The notes: generated by a model not told the origin, from the letters alone. DNA of 64,000 nucleotides from Actinacidiphila sp. DG2A-62 (GCF_035825295.1 NZ_JAYMGI010000002.1:6439501-6503500), one strand, 5' to 3'; positions 51,502 to 61,362 are shown, counted from the first letter of the stretch. Made by a program: numbers and translations.

Positions 51502-53209
51502 TCAGCGCAGCAGCGTCGGCGCGGCGAGGACCACCGTGCCGCAGGCGTCCTCCGCGCCCGGCGCCCACTCCACGCGCAGCCGCAGCACCCCGGACACGTC
51601 CAGCCTGCGGTGGAAGGACTGCCCGATCGCCACGTGGTCCCGGTCCAGCCGGACGCCGTCGGCGAGGACGGTGACGGTCATCGGCTGGTTCCTGCTGTTG
51701 TCGTCCAGCCCGAGCACCACGTCGAAGGCCCGGTACGAGCGCCCGAGGTTGTACTCGGCGTACCCCGCGTCGCAGTCCGTGGTGTGCAGCGCGTCCTCGT
51801 ACCGCGTGCCGTCGACCGCCGACGTTCCGCTCTCCAGGCCGTAGTACGTGGAGTCCACCGGGTCGATCGCGGTCAGCGAGTCACCGGCGCCGGAGACGCC
51901 GGCCCCGGAGACGCCGGAGGTCGTGGAGGAGCCGGACGCGGAGGGGGAGCGCGGGGCGCCGTCGGCCGTGCCGTGCCCGCCGTCGCCGTCACCGCCGGAC
52001 AGCACCACCCCGGCGTACCCGCCGCCGCCGACCAGCAGCACCGCCACCACCGCGGCGAGCCCGGCCCGCAGCCCCCGGCGCCGCCTGCCGCCGGCCGGCG
52101 CGGCGCCGGCCGGGGTCGCCGGCGCGGGGGCGTCCCGCGGCGGCGCCGACCTCGCCACGGGCGCGGGCGCGTGGACCGGGGGCGGCGGGACGGGGGACGG
52201 GGGAGGGGCGACGGCGTCACCGGGAGCGGGACCGGCGACGGGGCGGTCGCAGGCGCGGCCGTCGGGGGCGCGGGGAGCGGCGGGCGGGTGGTCGTGGCGA
52301 TGACGGCGGGCCGCAGCTCGCGCACCCACGCCGACAGCGACGCGGGCCGCGCGTCCGGCTCCACGGCGAAGATCGACGCGAGCCGGGCCGCGCGGTCGGG
52401 CGCGAGCTGCGCGAATTCCGGCAGCGCGAGCAGCGCCGCCCGCAGCGCCTCGGCGGTCGCGGCCGGGGTCTCGCCGCTGAGCAGGAAGTAGGCCAACGCG
52501 CCGAACGCGTACCGGTCGGTGGCCGGGGTGAGCTGCCCCCGTAGACCTCCGGCGCGGCGAAGCCCGGCGTGAACCAGACCTCGGCGGTCCGGTGGTCCGC
52601 GGCGAGCTTGCTCAGCCCGAAGTCGACCAGCGTGGCCTGGCCGTGCGCGTCGACCATCACGTTGCCGGGGGACAGGTCGCCGTGCACGACCGTGCGCCCC
52701 GAGGGCGTCGCCGCGCCGCTGTGCAGCCAGTCCAGCACGTCCGCGAGCTGTTCCAGGCAGCGCACCGCCTCCCGCCGCTCGGCCGGCGTCCGCAGCGTGC
52801 GCTCGGCCCGCCAGTCGCGCAGGTCGAGCCCGTCGACGTGGTTCATCACCAGGTAGAGCGCCCGCCCGGTGCCGGGAGCTGTGCCGGCGAGCGCGCCGCG
52901 CGGGTGCGCGGAGGGACCCTCGAAGTGCTCCCGGATGCCGACCACGCCCAGCCGGTGCACGAACCGCAGCAGCTCGGCCTGCTCCCGCCACTTCTCGCTG
53001 ATCCGTGCGAACAGCTCGCGCGAGAGCGTCTGGCGCGCGTCGAGCACCTTGACCACGACCGGCTCGGTCGCGCCGCCCAGCTCCAGTTCCGCGAGGTAGA
53101 GGACCGCCTCGCCGCCGCGCCCGATCGAGCGCAGCAGGCGGTAGCGGTCGGGGGCGTTGTCGGGCCCGATGTAGAGACCGGTGTCCACGAGCGTCTGCTT
53201 CCCTCCCAT
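51502..53209 (-). pseudogene. Receptor-type Ser/Thr protein kinase with extracellular NPCBM-like domain, two frameshifts
   Basis: From ATG 53209: kinase glycine loop SIGRGGEAVLYLAE, catalytic HGDLSPGNVM, VDFGLSKL, and APEVYGG. The frame then slips at about 52540 (G run) into QLTPATDRYAFGALAYF..., and again inside the Pro/Ala linker at about 52230-52300. Next is the segment with a TM (LAAVVAVLLVGGGGYAGVV) and an extracellular domain (YAEYNLGRSYRAFDVVLGLDD) resembling NPCBM modules. The 1708-nt span is two bases short of 570 codons, so two missing bases restore one gene. It would sense an external ligand and phosphorylate cytoplasmic targets. The PAS-kinase-like HGDLSPGN with Gly for the usual Arg of HRD is normal for some actinobacterial kinases. 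Confidence 0.8.
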
Positions 53210-53535
53210 GCCCCCGCCCGGCGTCCCGACGCACCGGCGCACAGGGGACGTTCAGACTCTCCCGGCGATCGTTTCCGGGTCAAGGACGCGGGGTGCGGGC
53301 AGGCCGCGTGTAGGGACCACGTATGCGCCGGCCGGGTCCCGTCCGGACCCGTCTAAGGCCCCCGGCGGCGACCGTGCCCGCGTCTAAGGCCCCCGCGGGC
53401 CGGCCGGGCCCGGCGGCTAAGGACCGCGCGGGCGCGGCGGCGGCGGAAGTTCGGGAAGGTGTCCGATGTGGCGGACCCCCGTGGAGGACGAGGCTGGACA
53501 GCGTCAGAAGGAGCCGTCTTCCAAGGAGCGAGACC
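53210..53535. other. Divergent promoter region, no gene
   Basis: 326 bp between the kinase gene and the small coiled-coil-like protein gene. It contains two copies of GTCTAAGGCCCCC (about 53350 and 53382) and a run of GC-rich repeats. A consensus promoter was not identified. Confidence 0.4.
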
Positions 53536-53835
53536 GTGTTCGGCTACGAGATCCAGCAGGACCGCCGTCAGCAACTGCAGCGTGAGGCCGACGCGTGGCG
53601 GCTGGTGCGCGACGCCCGGGCGGCCCGCGCCGCCGAGCGCCGGGCGCACCGCAACGAGGCCCGCACCGCCTCGCGCACCGCCGCCCGTACCGACGCCGAG
53701 GGGGCGCCCGCACCGGACGCCGTGGTCCCGGGCCGTGCGGTTGCGGACGCCGCTGCTTCCCCCGGCGCCGCCCGCACGCCGCGCCGCCCCCTCGGCCGGG
53801 TCCGCCGGGCCCCGCACGCGCGCGGCACGGCATGA
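53536..53835 (+). CDS. Small Arg/Ala-rich helical protein
   Basis: 99 residues from GTG 53536, with AAGGAG at 8 nt. N-terminal FGYEIQQDRRQQLQREADAWR and the Arg/Ala-rich helix to ~55 look like a short coiled coil; the C-terminal 45 residues are low-complexity Ala/Pro/Arg. Small genes with this opening occur in other Streptomyces as hypothetical proteins (recollection). The stop overlaps the LuxR-type regulator start (ATGA), so the two are co-translated. Confidence 0.7.
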   Translation: MFGYEIQQDRRQQLQREADAWRLVRDARAARAAERRAHRNEARTASRTAARTDAEGAPAPDAVVPGRAVADAAASPGAARTPRRPLGRVRRAPHARGTA

Positions 53836-56800
53836 GCACCGCAGCCACCGCGACCACCGCGGCCACCGGGGCCACCGGGGCCACCGCGACCACCGGGCCC
53901 GGGGGCGCCGCGGCGGCCTCCGTGCCCGCGGCGTCCCGCGCACCCGCGGCGTCCCCCGCGCCCTCCGTGGGCCGGGCGCCGGCCGCGTCCCCCGCACCCG
54001 CCGCGGCCGCCGCGTCCGCCCGCGGAGTAATCGGTGTCGTCGCACCGGCCCGCCGTGACATCCTCGACACCGTGCAGACGCAGTCCCTGAGCCCCGTCTT
54101 CATCGGCCGCGACGCCGAGCTGAAACGGTTGTCCGCGGCGCTCGCGGCGGCCGACCGCGGCGAGCCGCAGGCGGTGCTCATCGGCGGCGAGGCCGGTGTC
54201 GGCAAGACCCGGCTCATCGAGGAATTCCTCGCGGCGGCGCGGGACACGGGGGCCGTGACCGCCGTCGGGGGATGTGTCGAGATCGGCGCGGAGGGACTTC
54301 CGTTCGCGCCGATCTCGACGGCTCTGCGCGACCTGTACGCCACGGTCGGCCCGGAGCTGCTCACCGCCGTGGCCGGCCAGGAGGCCGAACTGGCCCGGCT
54401 GCTGCCCGAGTTCGGCGAACCCGGGGCGCCGCGCGACCCGCGCGACGAGACCGGCCGGGTGCGGCTGTTCGAGCTGACCGTGCGGCTGCTGGAACGCCTG
54501 GGCAGCGACCGCACCCTGGTGCTGGTGGTCGAGGACCTGCACTGGGCCGACCGCTCCACCCGCGAGCTGCTCTCCTACCTGTTCCGCTCGGTGCAGCGCG
54601 CCCGCGTGGTCGTCGCTGCCACCTACCGCGCCGACGACATCCACCGCCGCCACCCGCTGCGGCCCTTCCTCGCCGAGACCGACCGGCTGCGCACCGTCGA
54701 CCGGATCGAGGTGGCCCGCTTCAGCCGCGACGAGGTGCGCCGCCAGCTCGTCTCCATCCTCGGCGCCGAGCCCGAGGACGCCGTCGTCGACCAGGTCTTC
54801 ACCCGCTCGGACGGCAACCCCTTCTTCGTCGAGGAACTCGCCTGCTCGCTGCGCCGCGGCTGCACCACCGGCATCAGCGAGTCGCTGCGCGACCTGCTGC
54901 TGGTCCGGGTCGAGGCACTGCCGGACGACGCTCAGCGGGTCGCCAGGATCATCGCCGAGGGCGGCAGCACGGTCGAGTACCGGCTGCTCGACGCGATCGC
55001 GGGGCTGGACGAGGACCGGCTGCTCGACGCGCTGCGCGCGGCCGTCGGCGCCAACATCCTGGTGCCGACCGACAGCGGCGACGGCTACTGCTTCCGGCAC
55101 TCCCTGGTGCGCGAGGCGGTCGGCGACGACCTGCTGCCCGGCGAGCGCAGCCGGATCAGCCGCCGCTACGCCGAGGCCATCGAGGCCGACCCCACGCTGG
55201 TCCGCGCCGACGAGCGGGCCGCCCGGCTGGCCAGCTTCTGGTACTGCGCGCACGACCCGGCCAAGGCGCTGCCCGCGGTGCTGCGCGCCTCCGTCGAGGC
55301 CCGCCGCCGGCACGCCTACGCCGAGCAGCACCGGCTGCTGGAACGCGCGCTCGAACTGTGGGACGACACCCCCGAGGAGGTACGCGCGGCGCTGCGTCCG
55401 GCCGACTACGCCGAGGCGTACCCGCCGCTGGCCCAGGGGGTCGGCGGTCCCGGCGAGTGCGGCGCCGAGACCCCGCTGAGCCTGCTCGACCTGCTCGCCG
55501 AGATCACGGTGGCGGCCCGGCTCAGCGGCGAGCGCGAGCGCGCGTACACCGTCGCCAAGCGGGCGCTGAAGCTGATGGAGCGCGACCGCGCCCAGGACCC
55601 GCTGCGCGCCGCCTGGTTCTGGTCCCAGCGCTCCCGGCTGACCGAGGACCTCGCCCGCGGCGACGGCTGGGAGGAGCTGTCCCGGGCCCGCGAACTGGTC
55701 CGCGGCCTGCCGCCGTCGGCCGCGCACGCCGAGGTGGTCGCGCTGATCGCCGGCTGGATCATGGTCCACAAGTCCGGCGACGAGGGCATCGAGACCGCCC
55801 GCCGCGCGGTCGAGCTGGCCAGGGCGGCCGGCGACCGCGACACCGAGCTGCACGCCCGCGTCACGCTCGGCCTGCTCCGCGCGGACTGCGGCGACGTCGA
55901 GGGCGGCATCGCCGAGGTCGAGCAGGTGCGGCGGCTGGTCAGCGGCCGGCGCCGGTCGGCGATCCTGGCCCGCACCTACGGCAACCTGTCGTCCGCCCTG
56001 GAGGGCGCGGGCCGCTCCCGCGAGGCGGTCGCCGTCGGCCGCGAGGGCCTGGAACTGCTCGGCGAGCAGGCCGCGCACATCACCCGCGCCTGGCTGCTCG
56101 TCAACCAGGGCGAGTCGCTGTTCTGGCTGGCCCGCTACGACGAGGCCGCGGCGCGGCTGACCGAGGCCCGCGGGCTGGTCGGCAGGAACTTCCTCCAGGC
56201 GGGCGTCGAGACCCACCTCGGCTTCCTCGCCGCCGCCACCGGCGACACCGACGCGGCCGAGCGCCACCACGCCGTCGCGAAGGAGCTGCTGGAGCACGAC
56301 ACGCAGCCGCAGCACCTCATCCCGATCCGCACCCTCGCGGTGCAGGTGGCCGCGGCGCGCGGGCGGTTCGCGGACGCGCGGGCCGAGCTGGCCGGCGGGG
56401 TGCGGGCCGCCTTCCCGGTCGGCACCGCGCGCTACGCCTGGCCGCTGCTGGCCGCCGGCGCCGCCGCGGAGGCCGACGCCCCCGAGGCCGACCCGGCCGC
56501 GCTCGACCTGATCGCCGGCGCGGCGGCCGGGCTGCCCCGCGACACCTCGCTCGCCGAGGCGTACGCGCTGCTGGTCGACGCGGAGGCCGCGCGGGCCCGC
56601 GGCGAGGCCGGGCCGGCCCGCTGGGCGGCCGTCGAGGAGGCGTTCGCGGCGCAGGAGCGGCCGATGGAGCTGGCCGCGGCGCGGTTCCGGCACGCCGAGG
56701 CGCTGCTGGCGTCGGGCTCGCCCCGCCAGGCCGCGCCGCTGCTCGCCGAGGCGCTGGCAGCGGCGGAGGACGCGGGGGCGGTCCCGCTGGCCGCGCGCAT

Positions 56801-57038
56801 CGCCCGGCTGTCCGCCCCCCGCGGCGGCGCGGCCCCCGACCCGCTGGGCCTGACCGCCCGCGAGCGCGACGTGCTGCGGCTGGTCGCCGACGGACGCACC
56901 AACCGCCAGATCGCCGAGACCCTCTTCATCTCGCCCAAGACGGCCAGCGTCCACGTCTCCAACATCCTCGCGAAGCTGAGCGTCGCCACCCGCGGGGAAG
57001 CCGCGGCCCTCGCGCACCGCCTGGCCCTCTTCCCCTGA
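53832..57038 (+). CDS. LuxR-family transcriptional regulator with AAA ATPase and TPR-like repeats (LAL-type)
   Basis: 1068 residues. An 80-residue Ala/Thr/Pro low-complexity N-terminus precedes the ATPase: Walker A GGEAGVGKT (~118-126), Walker B LVLVVEDLHWAD. The middle (~450-980) is helical TPR-like repeats. The C-terminal LuxR helix-turn-helix is LTARERDVLRLVADGRTNRQ with ISPKTASVHVSNILAKL. A GTG at 54072 (VQTQSLSPVFIGRD) is an alternative start that removes the repeats. An ATP-dependent DNA-binding regulator; target unknown, perhaps its own neighbourhood. Confidence 0.92.
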   Translation: MSTAATATTAATGATGATATTGPGGAAAASVPAASRAPAASPAPSVGRAPAASPAPAAAAASARGVIGVVAPARRDILDTVQTQSLSPVFIGRDAELKRLSAALAAADRGEPQAVLIGGEAGVGKTRLIEEFLAAARDTGAVTAVGGCVEIGAEGLPFAPISTALRDLYATVGPELLTAVAGQEAELARLLPEFGEPGAPRDPRDETGRVRLFELTVRLLERLGSDRTLVLVVEDLHWADRSTRELLSYLFRSVQRARVVVAATYRADDIHRRHPLRPFLAETDRLRTVDRIEVARFSRDEVRRQLVSILGAEPEDAVVDQVFTRSDGNPFFVEELACSLRRGCTTGISESLRDLLLVRVEALPDDAQRVARIIAEGGSTVEYRLLDAIAGLDEDRLLDALRAAVGANILVPTDSGDGYCFRHSLVREAVGDDLLPGERSRISRRYAEAIEADPTLVRADERAARLASFWYCAHDPAKALPAVLRASVEARRRHAYAEQHRLLERALELWDDTPEEVRAALRPADYAEAYPPLAQGVGGPGECGAETPLSLLDLLAEITVAARLSGERERAYTVAKRALKLMERDRAQDPLRAAWFWSQRSRLTEDLARGDGWEELSRARELVRGLPPSAAHAEVVALIAGWIMVHKSGDEGIETARRAVELARAAGDRDTELHARVTLGLLRADCGDVEGGIAEVEQVRRLVSGRRRSAILARTYGNLSSALEGAGRSREAVAVGREGLELLGEQAAHITRAWLLVNQGESLFWLARYDEAAARLTEARGLVGRNFLQAGVETHLGFLAAATGDTDAAERHHAVAKELLEHDTQPQHLIPIRTLAVQVAAARGRFADARAELAGGVRAAFPVGTARYAWPLLAAGAAAEADAPEADPAALDLIAGAAAGLPRDTSLAEAYALLVDAEAARARGEAGPARWAAVEEAFAAQERPMELAAARFRHAEALLASGSPRQAAPLLAEALAAAEDAGAVPLAARIARLSAPRGGAAPDPLGLTARERDVLRLVADGRTNRQIAETLFISPKTASVHVSNILAKLSVATRGEAAALAHRLALFP

Positions 57039-57160
57039 CGCGGGCCGGGGACGCCCGCGGAGCCGCCACGCCCGGCACCCGTGCGACCAGCGCTTGTGCG
57101 CCCGGCGCCCGGCGCCTGTGTGATCGGCGTCCGGCCGGCCGTGGCGCCGCGCCCCCGGCG

Positions 57161-58534
57161 TCAGGTCACCGTGAGGCGGAGGACGCGGTCGTCGGTGGGG
57201 GCCGGGGTTCCCCGGTTGTCGGTGTTGCTCGTGGTGAGCAGCAGTGTGTGGTCGTCGAGGGCGAGCAGGCCGCGCAGCCGGCCGTAGCGCGAGGCGAAGA
57301 ACGCCTGCGGGGGCGCGGCGGCCTTCGTGCCGTCGAGGGGGACGCGCCAGAGCCGCTCGCCCTTGAGGGAGGCGAGCCAGATCGAGCCGGCCGCGTAGGC
57401 GATGCCGGAGGGCGACGCCTGGTCGGTGTGCCACTGCGCGACGGGGTCCACATACCCCGCGCGGTGGGCGATGCCCTCCACGACCGGCCAGCCGTAGTTC
57501 CCGCCCGGCACGATCAGGTTCAGCTCGTCCCACGTGTCCTGGCCGAACTCCGAGGCCCACAGGTGTCCTTGGGGGTCCCAGGCCAGGCCCTGGACGTTGC
57601 GGTGGCCGGGGGAGTAGATCAGGGAGCCGGCCGTGGGGTTGTCCTTGGGCGGTTGGCCGTCCGGCGTCATCCGCAGGATCTTGCCGGCCAGCGAGGACAT
57701 GTCCTGCGCCAGCCCGCGCTGCCCGGTCTCGCCGGTGCCGGCGTAGAGCATCCCGTCCGGGCCGAAGGCGATCCGGCCGCCGTTGTGGATCGTGCCCATC
57801 GGGATGCCGCGCAGGATGGTGTCGGGCGAGCCGAGCTGCTCGTTCCTGCCCCGCGAGGGGTCGTACAGCATCCGCGCGATGCGGTTGTCGGACTCGGTGG
57901 TGAAGTACGCGTAGACCAGGTGGTCGGTGCCGAAGTCGGGGGAGAGCGCGAGGCCGAGCAGGCCCTGCTCGCCGCCCTGGGTGTGGTAGACGCCGGGAAC
58001 CGTGCCGACCGCGGACACCTTGTGGGTCGCCGGGTCGACCAGGGAGATCCGGCCGCTGTCGCGGGAGCCCACCAGCAGCTTGCCGTCCGGCAGCCTAACC
58101 ATGCCCCAGGGCTGCGCCAGCTTGCTCGCCACCGTCGCGGTCACCTTGGCGGTGCCCTTCGCGGGCGCGGGCGTCGGCGTGGGGGTCGGCGTCGGCGTCG
58201 CGGTCCCGGTGGACGGCGAGCGGCCCGAAGGGCCCGGCGCGGTCGCCGTCGGCCCGCTCGCGGACGGCCTGCCCCCGCCCGGCGGCGTGATCTTCCCGCC
58301 GCCGTCCGAGCAGCCGCCCGCCACGAGCGCGGCGACGACCGCGAGCGCCACGGCCCCGGCCCGTGCGGAGGTGCGCCGCGCGGCGGGCGCGGCGGGTGCG
58401 GCGGGCAGGACGGACGGCGTGGGCGCGGTCAGCGCGGTGGGTGCGGCGGGCGTGGTAGGCGCGGTGGGCGCGCCCGTGGGAACAGACCTGCCGGAAGCGG
58501 CGGAACGGCAGGCGGTCACCTTCGCGGTCTTCAC
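57161..58534 (-). CDS. PQQ-type sugar dehydrogenase-like (GSDH beta-propeller) lipoprotein
   Basis: 457 residues. A long Ala/Pro-rich N-terminus (~55) precedes the signal core and lipobox VAGGC, so a more internal start is possible. A Thr/Pro linker follows, then the six-bladed soluble glucose/sorbosone dehydrogenase fold: GMVRLPDGKLLVGSRDSGRI, HTQGGEQGLLGLALSPDF, IHNGGRIAFGPDGMLYAGTG, GHRNVQGLAWDPQGHLWASE. The catalytic His of the sGDH family is seen in HTQGGEQG. Extracellular oxidation of a sugar or aldehyde with PQQ is predicted; no PQQ biosynthesis genes are nearby. Confidence 0.88.
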   Translation of the reverse strand: MKTAKVTACRSAASGRSVPTGAPTAPTTPAAPTALTAPTPSVLPAAPAAPAARRTSARAGAVALAVVAALVAGGCSDGGGKITPPGGGRPSASGPTATAPGPSGRSPSTGTATPTPTPTPTPAPAKGTAKVTATVASKLAQPWGMVRLPDGKLLVGSRDSGRISLVDPATHKVSAVGTVPGVYHTQGGEQGLLGLALSPDFGTDHLVYAYFTTESDNRIARMLYDPSRGRNEQLGSPDTILRGIPMGTIHNGGRIAFGPDGMLYAGTGETGQRGLAQDMSSLAGKILRMTPDGQPPKDNPTAGSLIYSPGHRNVQGLAWDPQGHLWASEFGQDTWDELNLIVPGGNYGWPVVEGIAHRAGYVDPVAQWHTDQASPSGIAYAAGSIWLASLKGERLWRVPLDGTKAAAPPQAFFASRYGRLRGLLALDDHTLLLTTSNTDNRGTPAPTDDRVLRLTVT

Positions 58535-58739
58535 CCGCCCAGCACATCACACCGGCCCGCGCTCCGCCCGCCGTTCCCCGCCGCGGGACCGGGCCGGCGC
58601 ACCGGACCCCGGCGCCGGACCCGCGCGTAGGACCACCTGCCGGACCCCGGCGCGGGACTCCGGGTACCCGGCTCGCGCACCCGGGAGAGCCAGGCGACCG
58701 GGAGAGCCAGGCGACCGGGAGAGCCCGGCGGCGGGCGTC

Positions 58740-59822
58740 CTACCGGGGCAGCCGGGCGGTGAGCCGGTAGAGCCGCGTGGTCTGCACCGGGTTCGCGTTG
58801 TCGTCGCTGACCAGCAGCACCCGCAGGGTCCCGGCCGGGCCGCGGCCGTCGACCGTGACGCCCTCGATGTTGTCCAGCAGCGGGTTCGGCTGCGGCTGCT
58901 TCGCGGTCGCGCCGAGCGACGGGCAGGCGCCGATGTCGGCGATCGTACGCGCCGCGACCGGCCGCACGCCCCGCTGACCGTCCGTCAGGACGTCGACGCC
59001 GGCCACGTCGGTGGCGCCGCGCGGATCGGCCAGCACCAGGTGCACGGTGTTGCCGACGCCGGAGGTGTACGTGCGCTCCAGCACCAGCAGCCGCCCGTCG
59101 CCGGTGGAGGTGATGTCCGAGACGTCCAGGCCGGGGTCGGTCCTGAACGCGTACTGCGGGCCGAGCCGGAAGGCGTCGGAGCGGCCGATCCGCTGCCAGG
59201 TCTGGAAGCGGCGCAGGTCCGGCGCGTCACCGGTGAGCGCCCCCTCCATCGACGCGACCAGGGTCCGGCCGCCGGGCAGCAGCGCCAGCCCCTCGAAGGT
59301 CAGGTTGTGCGTGGCGCGCCCGGCCGGCGCCACCTTCAGCGCGTCCGGCACCGGAAGGGCGCCGAGCTCGCGGCCGGAGCGGGAGAACAGCGAGACGGAG
59401 GGAGCGGTCTCGTCCGTCACCAGCCGGGTGCCGTCCGGGTTCACCGCGACGGCCTCGGAGTCCAGGATCGTGCCGTCGCGGTGGGCGAGCGGCTGCGCGG
59501 ACAGGACGTCGTCGGTCCGCGGGTCCAGCGTGTAGAGGTACGAGCTGTCCCCGACGGCGAGCAGTCGGCCGTCCGTGTCGTGCGCGAAGCCGGACAGCTC
59601 GGAGACCGGCGTGCCCGCAACGGACGTCTTGTCGAGCTGGTCGGAGAAGCCGGTGATGCCTACGTAGGGGGAGCAGGCGGCGGGCGCGTGGCCGCGCGCG
59701 GGCGCGGGGGAGCGGCCCGGCGCGTGGGCCTGGGCGGCGGACGGCGCGGCGAGCGCGAGGGACAGCGAGAGCGCGGCGGTCGACAGCGGGGCGGCCAGGG
59801 AACGGAGGCGCGAGCGGCGCAC
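58740..59822 (-). CDS. Secreted esterase-like/phytase-like beta-propeller protein
   Basis: 360 residues. Signal peptide ending ALAAPSAAQA, then an esterase-like domain of the phytase family (PF13449 type): SELSGFAHDTDGRLLAVGD, LDSEAVAVNPDG, FEGLALLPGGRTLVASMEG, LLDNIEGVTVDG. Export is by Sec; the function of this family is unclear (phosphoesterase-like by fold). It lies 205 bp from the PQQ-type dehydrogenase gene on the same strand. Confidence 0.85.
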   Translation of the reverse strand: MRRSRLRSLAAPLSTAALSLSLALAAPSAAQAHAPGRSPAPARGHAPAACSPYVGITGFSDQLDKTSVAGTPVSELSGFAHDTDGRLLAVGDSSYLYTLDPRTDDVLSAQPLAHRDGTILDSEAVAVNPDGTRLVTDETAPSVSLFSRSGRELGALPVPDALKVAPAGRATHNLTFEGLALLPGGRTLVASMEGALTGDAPDLRRFQTWQRIGRSDAFRLGPQYAFRTDPGLDVSDITSTGDGRLLVLERTYTSGVGNTVHLVLADPRGATDVAGVDVLTDGQRGVRPVAARTIADIGACPSLGATAKQPQPNPLLDNIEGVTVDGRGPAGTLRVLLVSDDNANPVQTTRLYRLTARLPR

Positions 59823-60171
59823 GGGCGGGTCCTTTCAGTCACGGTTGCGGCCCACTGTGCCGTGTGCGCCGGGCCCGGCGTGACAACCTTCGGCGAACTC
59901 CCCTTGAACGGACCCGGTTTCGCCCTGCTTGCGGCCGTGTCCGGTGCCTGTCGTGCCTGTCGTGCCTGTCGTGCCTGTCGCGCCCGGCGCGCCGGCCGTG
60001 CCCGTCGCGCCCGGCGTGCCCGGCGGCCCGCGAGCGCCGCGGCCCCGCGCGCCCGGCCGCGGGCCTGACCGGCGGCGGCCGTGAGCCCCTGAGTCCGCGG
60101 GCCCGTGAGTCCTCGCCGGCCTGCGAGCCCGCGCTCAGTCCCAGGACCCGCGCTCAGTCCCGGGGCCGCCC
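59823..60171. repeat. 349-bp gap with 9-bp tandem repeats
   Basis: At 59944-60025 a 9-bp unit GTGCCTGTC is repeated four times exactly, then drifts through related units (GCGCCCGGC, GTGCCCGTC, GTGCCCGGC) for about nine copies. No gene is supported here. The stretch before the aldo/keto reductase stop (60115-60175) carries imperfect repeats of CGCTCAGTCCC. Confidence 0.7.
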
Positions 60172-61350
60172 TCAGTCCCAGGACCCGCGGGCCGGCGGCA
60201 GCGCCGCGATGTCCGCCAGGTCGTCGGCGCTGAGCGCCAGATCCGCCGCCGCGGCGTTCTCTGCGACCCACGCCGGGGTCTTGGCGCCGGGGATCGGCAC
60301 CACGCCCGGTCCCTGCGCGAGGGCCCACGCGAGCGCGACCTGCGCGGGCGTCGCGCCGTGCCGGGCGGCGACGCGCCGCAGCCCGGCGACGATCGGCTGG
60401 TTCGCCGCCATCATCTCCGCGGTGAACCGCGGATGCCTGGCCCGCAGGTCGTCCGGCTCGAACCCCTCGCCGGGCGTCAGCGTGCCGGTGAGGAAGCCGT
60501 TGCCCAGCGGCATCGCGGCGAGCAGCCCGACGCCGTGCGCCTCGCACCACGGCAGCAGCTCCTCCAGCGCCTCGGGCGCCCAGACCGACAGCTCCGCCTG
60601 CACGCTGGAGACCGGGAACACCTGCTGCGCCCGCGCCAGTTGCCGCAGCGTCCGCGCGTGCAGCGTCCCTCCGGCGGTCCCCGCGCCCGTACGCCGGCCG
60701 GCGCCTGTACGCCCGCCCGCGCCCGCGCCCGTACGCCCGGCGCGACCGTCCGCGCCCCCGCTCGCGCCCCCGCTCGCCCGGTGCGCCGCGCGCCCGCCCG
60801 GCCGGCCGCCGCGCTGCTCGCCCCGCGCGCCCACCGCGCACAGCCCGAGCGCCCGCACCTTGCCCGCCGTGACCAGCTCGGCCAGCGCGCCCCAGGTCTC
60901 CTCCAACGGGACCTCGGGATCGGCGCGGTGCAACTGGTACAGGTCGATCACATCGGTCTGCAGCCGGCGCAGCGACGCGTCGCAGGCCCGTTTCACGTAC
61001 GAGGGGCGGCCGTTGGCGACGACGTGCTGCTCGCCGACCAGCAGCCCGCACTTGGTGGCGACGAACGCCTCGTCGCGCCGCTCCTTCAACACCCGTCCGA
61101 GCAGCAGCTCGTTGGTGAAGGGGCCGTACATGTCGGCGGTGTCCAGCAGCGCGGCGCCGAGGTCGAGCGCGGTGTGCACCGCCCGCACAGACGTCTCGCC
61201 GTCCTGCCGCGAGGTGCTGTACGCCCAGCTCATCGGCATGCAGCCGAGCCCGACCGCACCCACTTCGAGGGCCGCCGCCCCGACCCGCCTGCGCTCCACC
61301 CTGTCTGCCTTCCTCCACACCGTCCCCACCCGGCCGCCCCACTGTGCCAT
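60172..61350 (-). CDS. Aldo/keto reductase with a ~57-residue Gly/Arg-rich insertion
   Basis: 392 residues, longer than the usual ~325. The catalytic tetrad is intact: Asp70 and Tyr75 (DTADMYG), Lys100 (ATKCG), His141 (YQLHRADP). C-terminal NADPH-binding GVVPIPGAKTPAWVAENA. The fold is interrupted at about residues 175-231 by RGEQRGGRPGGRAAH...RTGAGAGGRTGAGRRTGAG, encoded by imperfect short repeats with GCCCGTACGCC. It probably lies in a surface loop after a beta strand. Reduces a carbonyl with NADPH; substrate unknown. Divergent, 12 bp apart, from the 2-hydroxyacid dehydrogenase gene. Confidence 0.88.
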   Translation of the reverse strand: MAQWGGRVGTVWRKADRVERRRVGAAALEVGAVGLGCMPMSWAYSTSRQDGETSVRAVHTALDLGAALLDTADMYGPFTNELLLGRVLKERRDEAFVATKCGLLVGEQHVVANGRPSYVKRACDASLRRLQTDVIDLYQLHRADPEVPLEETWGALAELVTAGKVRALGLCAVGARGEQRGGRPGGRAAHRASGGASGGADGRAGRTGAGAGGRTGAGRRTGAGTAGGTLHARTLRQLARAQQVFPVSSVQAELSVWAPEALEELLPWCEAHGVGLLAAMPLGNGFLTGTLTPGEGFEPDDLRARHPRFTAEMMAANQPIVAGLRRVAARHGATPAQVALAWALAQGPGVVPIPGAKTPAWVAENAAAADLALSADDLADIAALPPARGSWD

Positions 61351-61362
61351 AGCCTCCTGACC

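Noticed and set aside
53568..57560. A 1330-codon open frame antisense to the LuxR-type regulator
   Set aside because: Same GC artefact; no recognisable domain, Gly/Arg-rich throughout.
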